Assembly: GCA_964354365.1 (NCBI GenBank)
Contig: CAYGZM010000105.1
Location: forward strand, 1-13,269
DNA: 13,269 nt
DNA from: CAYGZM01 sp964354365
Lineage (GTDB): Bacteria > Planctomycetota > Phycisphaerae > Sedimentisphaerales > Anaerobacaceae
Direction: 5' to 3'
The notes below the pieces were generated by a model that saw only the letters and a program-made list of their open reading frames with translations, searched no databases and was not told where the DNA came from. The first letter of the stretch is position 1. Every line of letters starts with the position of its first letter. A program made the translations under genes and the position numbers. This document shows, piece by piece, positions 8,196-13,269 of the stretch.

Positions 8196-8256
8196 CTGGT
8201 CAAAGACGTTCAGCACAAAATGATGGCTTCGTAATGTGAATTGTTTCTTTTTCCTC
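8196..8256 (+). repeat. 61-bp direct repeat, copy 2
   Basis: Second copy of the block at 7730-7790, 466 bases downstream, with 60 of 61 positions identical. The flanks differ except for weak C/T-rich similarity after the repeat. The near identity in non-coding DNA implies either recent duplication or membership of a mobile or dispersed repeat family. Confidence 0.92.
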
Positions 8257-8276
8257 GCCGCTCTTTTTGTCCCCGC

Positions 8277-8311
8277 ATCGAGTATCGAGGATCGAGTATC
8301 AAGCATCGAGT
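8277..8311 (+). repeat. heptanucleotide tandem array (ATCGAGT)x5
   Basis: Five contiguous 7-base units: ATCGAGT, ATCGAGG, ATCGAGT, ATCAAGC, ATCGAGT. It differs in sequence from the array at 7815-7863 but has the same period. Confidence 0.9.
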
Positions 8312-8325
8312 TCAACAAATTTCAC

Positions 8326-8354
8326 TTGACACCCAACCTCGTATGATGTATAAT
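8326..8354 (+). promoter_or_regulatory. consensus sigma70 promoter (TTGACA-17-TATAAT)
   Basis: TTGACA (8326-8331) and TATAAT (8349-8354) are both perfect consensus hexamers at the ideal 17-base spacing. The predicted start is near 8361. It is the strongest promoter match in the window, yet it precedes only a short, apparently broken ORF. Confidence 0.7.
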
Positions 8355-8361
8355 ATACATC
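8345..8361. promoter_or_regulatory. operator-like palindrome over the -10 box
   Basis: GATGTATAATATACATC is a perfect seven-base inverted repeat with a three-base AAT centre. It spans the -10 hexamer and the predicted transcription start. Such placement is typical of autoregulated promoters, for example of toxin-antitoxin units or small repressors. No repressor gene is present beside it. Confidence 0.45.
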
Positions 8362-8383
8362 TAACAAATAGAGGATTCTTGAT

Positions 8384-8575
8384 ATGGAGAACGAACCTAC
8401 AACTAAAATGCCCATCCCGACTCATCGGGCATTCCTCTTCTGGATTCTGTCTCCTGTCTTCTGTCTTCTACCTAAAACGCCCATCCCGGCGAGGCTGGGA
8501 TTCCGCAACTTTGCACTTTGCACTTTGATTTTTGCATTATCAAGATGGCCGTTTCTAAGACGAAGACCAGTATAA
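8384..8575 (+). pseudogene. possible gene head (MENEPTTK) running into repeats
   Basis: An ATG at 8384 lies nine bases after GAGG (8371-8374) and about 23 bases after the predicted start of the consensus promoter. The first eight codons read MENEPTTK, a plausible start of a soluble protein. From codon nine the 63-codon frame runs through two imperfect 32-bp copies (8404-8435 and 8473-8504: TAAAAYGCCCATCCCG then ATTCC), a CTGTCTT heptamer array and an ACTTTGC heptamer array. The downstream translation is therefore repeat DNA, not a folded domain. My reading is that a promoter, leader and first codons survive from a gene whose body was lost or replaced. A short expressed peptide cannot be excluded. 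Confidence 0.3.
8447..8528 (+). repeat. two heptanucleotide arrays, CTGTCTT and ACTTTGC
   Basis: CTGTCTC, CTGTCTT, CTGTCTT and CTACCTA fill 8447-8474. ACTTTGC, ACTTTGC and ACTTTGA fill 8508-8528. The two arrays flank the second of two imperfect 32-bp direct copies (8404-8435, 8473-8504), each of which contains a small palindrome with a variable centre. Confidence 0.8.
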
Positions 8576-8764
8576 GTCCTGTTTAGATAATAACATAGCA
8601 CAATTTGTCATTATCCAGAATCGCGAAAAACAGTGTTCATCCGTACTACAATTCTTCAACTTCTTGTTTTTTCTGCTTGATATTGGAATCCGGCTGCCAT
8701 AACCACCGTCAAAATAAGACGTTATGGTTTGTTTTGAATTTTGAGTTTCGGTGATTCGAATTTG

Positions 8765-8792
8765 TTTCGGATTTCGGATTTAGTGCTTCGGA
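8765..8792 (+). repeat. short heptamer array TTTCGGA
   Basis: TTTCGGA, TTTCGGA, TTTAGTG and CTTCGGA fill four 7-base registers, again with period seven, in AT-rich DNA rich in TTTG/TTCG words. Confidence 0.65.
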
Positions 8793-8900
8793 TTTGGTTG
8801 CGGCCACAGGCCGCGCCGGGTTAATCAGTGTCTAAGAAATGAAATCTGTTACTTTGAGCTTATTCCTTCGTGTCTTTGTGTCTTTGTGGCCGTAAGTCAA

Positions 8901-9020
8901 TTATGCAAAACAAACCCAATTTCAAAATGGGTAAAATGACCATAAGTACAGCAACAATAAAGGCTTATGCCAATGAACAACGACCAATGAACAATGAACG
9001 TTATTCAAAACAAACCCAAT
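8901..9020 (+). repeat. pair of 20-bp direct repeats exactly 100 bases apart
   Basis: TTATgCAAAACAAACCCAAT at 8901-8920 and TTATtCAAAACAAACCCAAT at 9001-9020 differ at one base. They lie in a stretch whose frames would translate as Asn/Gln/Lys-rich peptides (MQNKPNFKMGKM); I consider this a dispersed non-coding repeat rather than a gene. Confidence 0.75.
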
Positions 9021-9170
9021 CAAAGCCAATTTCAAACGCAGAAGCAGTTTACCCTGCTTGCCGGACGGGAGATTGCCGCGTCGGCCTTCCCCGGCTGCGC
9101 AATCAATGTCAAGCGATTCTTCGCCGATTTTTTTGGTCAGGACGCGGTCAGAATTGGGGAACTAATACTT

Positions 9171-9210
9171 GAGGCCAGGGGCGTGAGTAATGCCCCCGGC
9201 CTTCTTTTTT
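9171..9210 (+). terminator. strong intrinsic terminator without an evident gene
   Basis: Bases 9171-9182 (GAGGCCAGGGGC) pair with 9192-9203 (GCCCCCGGCCTT): ten Watson-Crick pairs, one G/T wobble and one A/C mismatch, with a nine-base loop. Six T follow at 9205-9210. The T-run places its function on the plus strand, but no intact plus-strand gene lies between it and 7464. It may be left over from a lost gene. Confidence 0.75.
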
Positions 9211-9267
9211 ACACCGCTCAAGCCCTCACCAAAGCCTATCTACCCCCGTTGTGGAAACGGTGCTTCT

Positions 9268-9331
9268 GTCATTCCTGCGAAAGCAGGAATCCAGTTTTTA
9301 GACTGTAAATCCCTCCTTTCGCAGGGGTGAC
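9268..9331. mobile_element. REPIN-like pair of inverted palindromic repeats (64 bp)
   Basis: GTCATTCCTGCGAAAG (9268-9283) and CTTTCGCAGGGGTGAC (9316-9331) are 16-base terminal inverted arms that pair fully in RNA if two G/U wobbles are allowed. The left unit also forms its own perfect eight-pair hairpin, ATTCCTGC-GAAA-GCAGGAAT (9271-9290). Two such REP-like units in opposite orientation with a short linker is the REPIN architecture. No RAYT transposase gene is in the window. It lies 30 bases past the stop of the minus-strand operon and could protect that mRNA 3' end, although no T-run follows it on that strand. Confidence 0.55.
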
Positions 9332-9360
9332 TTCTCCTATTTTGCTTTCCGCAACAGACA

Positions 9361-10680
9361 CTATCTATCAAACGGCAGTCTGACCCCGCCGTTTTCATTT
9401 CTGATTATGCTGCGTTTCATCCCTGCATCATCTTGCTTTTTCGGCTTCCTGGCTCGGCAGATCAGACCCTTTGAAATCTTCGACAAATCGCCCTCAACGA
9501 CCTCCGCAAACGACATCTTCTCTGCGATCCTCTTCACCCTTACCGTCGCTATGACGTTTTGAACTTTACCGAGCGATTCCTTCGTATCGGGGTCGAACAC
9601 CTCCTCCCCCTCCGTAAAAACATCCAGCAACGCGCCTTGCGAGATTCTGTCGCCGCCCTGGTTCACAACCACCGCCCCGTTTTCCTGCACGCTCGCCACT
9701 CGCATCGGGTAAAGCCGGTCTATGATTTCCGCCACGGCTTCATTGGCGACAATGGCCAGAATGGCGTCGCGAATCTGCCCGGCATCCCACTCGGCCGAAC
9801 TCTGCTCGTCCGCAAGCGCCCTGATTTGCTCGTTCTCAAGATACTTCTCGACAACGCCCGCGACGACGACTTGCCTGGTAAAGCTCACGATAAGCCGATA
9901 ATTGAAAACAACTCTCGCCTTGTATTCGTTGACGGTATAGTTGGCCGCCCCCAGGACCTTCTGCTTCTTCTCAAGCTTCGCTTGCGAGATAGCCCCCGTG
10001 AGCAGGTAATCAGAACCCAGCATCTCGGCCAGTTTCGCCTTCTCTTCGAGCGGCGCGTCATTCGAGACAAGAAGCCGTTTCTCCAGCGCAAATTCGGCGA
10101 TGCTCTCCCGGTCGAGAACCGCAAACTTGTTTGTCTGCGTCAGCCCGACGGCCAGTCTTTGTGAAAGAAGCGACGAAAGCACACTTGAGGGCGTCTGGAC
10201 ATCGAAGAAAGAATAGCTGTCCGCCGGCGTCCTGACGGGCATCACACCGATCTTGGGCCTTTGCGAATCCCCGCGAGGGGCGTAATCGTAAACCGTTACC
10301 TTGAGCTTGACCTCATAAGCGCCGTCGGCAAGCTCCTTCTCCTCGAGCACCTCGTAGCCTTTGACCGCCCCGCCGATCTTCGTTGTATAAGCAGTGCCGC
10401 TCGTCGCAACCGATAACGAGTCGAATTCGACCCTCCTCTTGTCGGCCTGCCCGCTGTCCACCCCAATGCCGGCTTCGGAAAAGCCAAGCTCGTAAGTGCC
10501 GGACCCAACCTCGACGCCCCTGACCTGGCTGACAGCCACGTACAGCGCATCCTTTATCGCCTGACTTCTGCTGCTGCCTTTCCCGATGACCTCCCGCACA
10601 ACAACGTCCTTTGACTCCGCCGCATACAGACTCGCGCAGAGTAAAACGCCGACGCTAAATGTGATGTGCACTCTCTTCAT
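9361..10680 (-). CDS. CsgG/FlgT-like periplasmic protein
   Basis: This 439-residue exported protein is the last gene of the four-gene operon. Its ATG at 10680 follows AGGGG with seven-base spacing, 35 bases after the previous stop codon. Residues 1-20 are a Sec signal (cleavage near SLYA/AES); there is no proper lipobox. Residues 25-135 resemble the LPP20/FlgT N-terminal domain (VIGKGSSRSQAIKDALYVAV at 31-50). Residues 142-285 resemble the CsgG or TolB-N-like middle domain: IGVMPVR, SSLLSQRLAVGLTQTNKFAVLDRE, then LAEMLGSDYLLTGAIS. Residues 325-410 are a small beta domain (GAVVVNQGGDRISQGALLDVF) like the FlgT C-domain. CsgG family members form outer-membrane secretion channels; FlgT forms the H ring of the Vibrio flagellar motor. 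With an SPI signal and three domains, the FlgT-type arrangement fits better than a true CsgG channel. No flagellar or curli genes are nearby, so the cellular partner is unknown. Confidence 0.72.
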   Translation of the reverse strand: MKRVHITFSVGVLLCASLYAAESKDVVVREVIGKGSSRSQAIKDALYVAVSQVRGVEVGSGTYELGFSEAGIGVDSGQADKRRVEFDSLSVATSGTAYTTKIGGAVKGYEVLEEKELADGAYEVKLKVTVYDYAPRGDSQRPKIGVMPVRTPADSYSFFDVQTPSSVLSSLLSQRLAVGLTQTNKFAVLDRESIAEFALEKRLLVSNDAPLEEKAKLAEMLGSDYLLTGAISQAKLEKKQKVLGAANYTVNEYKARVVFNYRLIVSFTRQVVVAGVVEKYLENEQIRALADEQSSAEWDAGQIRDAILAIVANEAVAEIIDRLYPMRVASVQENGAVVVNQGGDRISQGALLDVFTEGEEVFDPDTKESLGKVQNVIATVRVKRIAEKMSFAEVVEGDLSKISKGLICRARKPKKQDDAGMKRSIIRNENGGVRLPFDR

Positions 10681-10715
10681 TTGTCGTCCCCTAAAAGAAA
10701 GACAGCCTTGCTCTC

Positions 10716-11318
10716 CTACCAGGCAACGGATTTATTGCTGCCTCTTTTGCCGATAATCGTTTCCTTTTGCCAGAATCGCAGCCCGCTTGTTGCATCGCTG
10801 ACCTTCAGCTGAAAATAGTACTCAACCTGCTGGCGATTCTTGCTGTAACGCAGATTCTTCTGAAAGATCTTGCCGGAAATAGTGAGCTCCGGGGCGATCA
10901 GAGTCCCCCTCTTGCCTATCGTATTCGGGTCGAACTCCTCGGAGTCTCTCAGCTCCCTGGTCTCGTGAATCAGCGCGTCCGTGCCGCTGCCGACCGCCGA
11001 GGTCATCACTACCTGCCCGCTGTTAAGCAGCTCCTCTTCGATCTTCGCCATTAGCTGGTCCGTATCTATCCTCTGCATTGTATCGTTGACGATTCGCCCG
11101 GTCGCGACAACGTATCTCCCGCCGTCCTTCTTCTTCAGAGCGCCGGAACCGAGCATCGACTGCACCATCGCGCTGGCGGCCTGGTCAAAATCCCTGTAAT
11201 CCAGCGCCATAACCGGATTGCCTTCGTCGTTCACAACGTCAATGTTTGTAGTCTTCTGGCCGCACCCGCAGCAAACCAACACGCTCATTACAACAATCTG
11301 TAATATTCTGGCTTTCAT
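10716..11318 (-). CDS. lpoB: LpoB-like penicillin-binding-protein activator lipoprotein
   Basis: This 200-residue predicted outer-membrane lipoprotein is of the LpoB family, whose E. coli member crosses the periplasm to activate the peptidoglycan synthase PBP1B. The N-terminal signal ends at Cys19 (VLVCCGCGQ); the lipobox is poor, with extra Cys at 16 and 17. Family-like features are DYRDFDQAASAMVQSML (40-56), the segment VATGRIVNDTMQRIDTDQL, and the C-terminal strand pair LTISGKIFQK and YYFQLKVSDATSGLRFWQKE, ending in W200. The start at 11318 overlaps translationally with ycfL: only three bases separate the genes and the SD (GGGAG) lies in the last codons of ycfL. Adjacency to a YcfL-like gene matches the ycfL-lpoB pair of enterobacteria, which supports the call. 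The actual PBP partner here is not shown. Confidence 0.78.
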   Translation of the reverse strand: MKARILQIVVMSVLVCCGCGQKTTNIDVVNDEGNPVMALDYRDFDQAASAMVQSMLGSGALKKKDGGRYVVATGRIVNDTMQRIDTDQLMAKIEEELLNSGQVVMTSAVGSGTDALIHETRELRDSEEFDPNTIGKRGTLIAPELTISGKIFQKNLRYSKNRQQVEYYFQLKVSDATSGLRFWQKETIIGKRGSNKSVAW

Positions 11319-11321
11319 AAC

Positions 11322-11759
11322 TTACTCCCATTTCCTTGTATCCATTCTGAAATCCACGGCTTCCGGCCTCGGCGCTACAGACTTGATTTGAAACGGCGAC
11401 TTGCCCATTGCCGACATCGGAAGCCAGACACTTGTCTTTGTCTCAATGACCATCCCGCCCTCATCAAGCCATTCCACCCTGTATCTGAAACGCTTCGTCT
11501 TGGGCGACTGGTTATGCCCGCGAACGAAAACTTGCAGAAGGCCGGCCTTGTTGTCCCTGTTCGTAATTGCCTCATCTATCACAATACCCTGTCCTGCCAA
11601 AGCACTAAAGGCATCGGTTATCGGCCGGGTAACGATATTACTGCCCAGCGAGTCGCTCGCAACCCCTCGCCTTACGTTCACTCTTTCGTCGCTTGATTTG
11701 CTCCCGCAGCCAACGCCCAGAAACACCGCTAAAACGCAGAAAATTATTAGAGATCTCAT
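11322..11759 (-). CDS. ycfL: YcfL-like (DUF1425) lipoprotein
   Basis: This small exported lipoprotein has 145 residues. The signal MRSLIIFCVLAVFLGVGC gives a lipidated Cys18 with an acceptable lipobox (GVGC), followed by a Ser/Asp/Arg linker. The body, residues 45-145, is a predicted beta-sandwich: GIVIDEAITNRDNKAGLLQVFVRGHNQ, then RFRYRVEWLDEGGMVIET and VAPRPEAVDFRMDTRKWE. The FRYRVEWLDEGGM segment with the following Trp (W113) and 'APxPxAxDF' matches what I know of DUF1425/YcfL. Its function is unknown in the family. ATG 11759 follows GGAG at seven-base spacing, 35 bases after the upstream stop. Its consistent linkage to LpoB suggests a role in the same outer-membrane to peptidoglycan link, but that is inference. 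Confidence 0.72.
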   Translation of the reverse strand: MRSLIIFCVLAVFLGVGCGSKSSDERVNVRRGVASDSLGSNIVTRPITDAFSALAGQGIVIDEAITNRDNKAGLLQVFVRGHNQSPKTKRFRYRVEWLDEGGMVIETKTSVWLPMSAMGKSPFQIKSVAPRPEAVDFRMDTRKWE

Positions 11760-11794
11760 TGTTCTTCTCCATCAATCAATAAGCAAACAATACG

Positions 11795-13186
11795 TTAATA
11801 CGTTATCAAATCACACACCGGCACCGCTTCTCTAAACGGTATTCTAATATAAACCACCGCGTTTTTGCAATCAGGAATTTTTACAACAAAAGGTGCGCCG
11901 CCCGGCGGAGCTATTGTTATCGACCGCTCGGCTGGAATGTTCAACCGGGCGACCTGGAAATCCTTCGGCAAAGTTGTCCAAATCCTGACATCCGCAGCAG
12001 TTGTGGCGAAAGAGTACACTGCTACAAAAATCGAGGCCAGGCTGCCTCCCGAATTGCCCTGGTCTTCTAAGGCGTACTGGGCGACCGCCTTGGCCGTTGC
12101 CGATATTATCGCCCGCGTTAGAATACCCTTAAAATCCTGTTTGAACTCCGTCTGGACAACCCTGTCCATATCGGCAACGGTCTGCGTCAGGTAAGTGTCC
12201 GCGCCGGCTCTCACTAAAAGATGCGGATACGCCTGTTCTCGCAAAGACAGCCTCGGAAGGGCAATGCCAACGTACTTGACCTTATTCGTCGCTATAAACA
12301 ACGGAAGGTCAATTCTAAACTCTTTCTTAATCGGCCCCAGGCCGTTTTCAAATATCACCCACACCGTATCTTGCAGCTTTTGCTCCCCATCCAGCACCTT
12401 CTCGGTAACAGCGAAGTCTTCCGCAATGTACCTATTGTTCTGGACCATACCGTAAGACTCCTTGAGCAAATCCACCGCCTTGGCGTGATCCCCCACAAGA
12501 TTAAAATAGACCCCCGCTATGTAAGTCGTGAACGGATTGACAAAGTCCGGATACGCCTCGAATTCATATAAGCTCGGATATTCCTGCGATAACAGCGCGT
12601 CGATCTGCGGATTCTCAACATTTTGCTTAACCTGGGATTTGTTTTTGTTCTCCTCCTGCTCTATTTCTCGTTGCAGTTTACCTATTTCCTCCGCAAATTT
12701 CTCCTTGGCCCGTCTTTGCCGGTCGAGTGCGCGGTTAAACTCCACCCTCGCCAGGTCGTCCTTTCCAAGCACCATAAAGTCCAGCGCCTTGTACGTATTG
12801 ACCATCACGCCGTCATACTCTTGCCCGACGTAAGGAACTACATTCTCATTAACAACCGTTGAGCCGACCGAATCCAGCCCTTTGTTCCGGTAGTCGTAGT
12901 AATTCAGCAGCTCTTCCGACCTGTCGAAATACTTCGCACTTTCTTCGTGGTTCCCCCTCAGCCTCTCAAGGCATCCAAGCTGCAATGTCCACAGCAAATC
13001 GTTTTTCCTGCGTTTCTCTCCCTTGCCGAGTCTTGATTGAGCATACTCCACGGATTTGTCAACAGCGGATGACTCGAAGTACCCATCGAACTTGCTCAAA
13101 CGGCTCTTCGGCGCATTGCACCCGGCCAAAAAGGACCCCAAGAACACAGCTAACAGTATATTGCGGTGCAAGAAAACCTGCTTCAT
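11795..13186 (-). CDS. COG3014-type TPR-containing outer-membrane lipoprotein
   Basis: First gene of the operon within the window, 463 residues from ATG 13186. A GTG at 13198 would add four residues (MGGL) and has GGAG ten bases upstream; the ATG gives a more typical signal (MKQVFLHRN then LLAVFLGSFLAGC), so I prefer it. The lipobox LAGC places the lipidated Cys at residue 23. A TPR-like helical body covers about 30-260, with the COG3014-like signatures EYDGVMVNTYKAL (about 123-135), ARVEFNRALDRQ (146-157), a charged coiled coil rich in Glu/Lys (about 159-188) and NPFTTYIAGVYF (217-228). The C-terminal half is beta/mixed (ENGLGPIKKEFRIDLPLF; IALPRLSL; SITIAPPGGAPFVV). The family has no assigned function but is commonly found beside ycfL and lpoB-like genes, as here. 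A periplasmic scaffold or assembly role for the operon's products is inference. Confidence 0.82.
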   Translation of the reverse strand: MKQVFLHRNILLAVFLGSFLAGCNAPKSRLSKFDGYFESSAVDKSVEYAQSRLGKGEKRRKNDLLWTLQLGCLERLRGNHEESAKYFDRSEELLNYYDYRNKGLDSVGSTVVNENVVPYVGQEYDGVMVNTYKALDFMVLGKDDLARVEFNRALDRQRRAKEKFAEEIGKLQREIEQEENKNKSQVKQNVENPQIDALLSQEYPSLYEFEAYPDFVNPFTTYIAGVYFNLVGDHAKAVDLLKESYGMVQNNRYIAEDFAVTEKVLDGEQKLQDTVWVIFENGLGPIKKEFRIDLPLFIATNKVKYVGIALPRLSLREQAYPHLLVRAGADTYLTQTVADMDRVVQTEFKQDFKGILTRAIISATAKAVAQYALEDQGNSGGSLASIFVAVYSFATTAADVRIWTTLPKDFQVARLNIPAERSITIAPPGGAPFVVKIPDCKNAVVYIRIPFREAVPVCDLITY

Positions 13187-13269
13187 AAGGCCGCCCACGT
13201 ATTACCGGCTCCGACCAATGCTCCGTCGCACACTGTTCGAGTGCCCGTAATTTGTTCTGCGACAGAGCG
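13187..13269 (-). other. edge region; possible end of an upstream gene
   Basis: Read on the minus strand, one frame is open from the window edge (RSVAEQITGTRTVCDG then ALVGAGNTWAAL) to a TGA at 13185-13183, which overlaps the ATG of the next gene as ATGA. Four-base overlaps of this kind are typical of operons and would make that ATG the true start. With 29 codons visible and no recognisable domain, coding status is uncertain, and no promoter for the operon can be identified here. Confidence 0.2.

Larger units (their letters stand above)
7529..9360. other. 1.8-kb gene-poor repeat mosaic between convergent units
   Basis: I see no convincing gene on either strand. All open frames here are short, begin inside repeats and show Pro/Arg/Ser-rich translations without domains. 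The stretch is instead made of short tandem arrays, direct repeats, palindromes, an orphan promoter and an orphan terminator, listed separately. Phrases such as CTTTGTGTCTTTGTGG (about 8875-8889), CAAAACAAACCCAAT (8906-8920) and GGGAGATTGCCGCGTCGGCC (9066-9085) look like members of dispersed intergenic repeat families often seen in environmental planctomycete genomes. That last point is from memory and unverified here. No tRNA or rRNA is recognisable. Confidence 0.7.

Noticed and set aside
7815..8311. CRISPR array
   Set aside because: Tandem units are seven bases with no spacers, and no cas genes are present.
8870..9308. Two overlapping plus frames of about 100 codons (MQNKPNFKMGKM... and MNVIQNKPNQSQF...)
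   Set aside because: Both translate dispersed repeat DNA (the CAAAACAAACCCAAT repeat, the GAGATTGCCGCGTCGG motif, the terminator stem and the REPIN-like palindrome, which reads CHSCESRNP). No ribosome binding site or domain.
9559..10164. 201-codon plus-strand frame opposite the CsgG/FlgT-like gene
   Set aside because: Antisense shadow; the minus-strand frame has signal peptide, SD, operon spacing and family motifs, the plus frame has none.
13183..13269. Partial upstream gene with ATGA overlap
   Set aside because: Twenty-nine codons without a domain; another frame is also open across the edge. Listed only as a low-confidence edge region.

Overview
The window most likely comes from a planctomycete of the Phycisphaerae (Sedimentisphaerales-like), probably an uncultured lineage. 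Four things suggest this: a giant secreted protein built from 'GGGMYN...C.FSGN' beta-helix coils, its C-terminal 'DFNEDFYVDFMDYADLARAWL'-type dockerin-like domain, lipoprotein genes typical of a diderm envelope, and a long intergenic tract made of short dispersed repeats. This placement is inference; no rRNA or other marker gene is present.

Layout. Bases 1-342 are an AT-rich leader. It holds a possible promoter, a perfect hairpin over a consensus Shine-Dalgarno sequence, and a 37-codon ORF (242-355) that overlaps the start of the next gene. Bases 343-7464 (+) encode one 2373-residue exported protein. In order it has: a signal peptide; a long right-handed beta-helix of 18 or more chlamydial-Pmp-like coils; a second, shorter beta-helix; small Ig/cadherin-like beta domains; a Gly-rich region; a large all-helical region with one hydrophobic hairpin; a beta-rich domain; and a Ca-binding dockerin-like C-terminus. 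A good intrinsic terminator follows at 7494-7525.

Bases 7529-9360 hold no convincing gene. The stretch is a mosaic of heptanucleotide tandem arrays, a 61-bp direct repeat, an orphan consensus sigma70 promoter with an operator-like palindrome, a broken ORF head, an orphan terminator and a REPIN-like inverted pair. The two transcription units on either side converge on it.

Bases 13186-9361 (-) are a tight four-gene operon for envelope proteins: a COG3014-type TPR lipoprotein, a YcfL/DUF1425 lipoprotein, an LpoB-like penicillin-binding-protein activator and a CsgG/FlgT-like periplasmic protein. Gaps are 35, 3 and 35 bases and each gene has its own ribosome binding site. Together they probably act at the outer membrane, in peptidoglycan synthase control or in assembly of a trans-envelope complex.

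The best candidate for something undescribed is the C-terminal half of the giant protein: a helical, possibly membrane-active module carried on a Pmp-like adhesin stalk.
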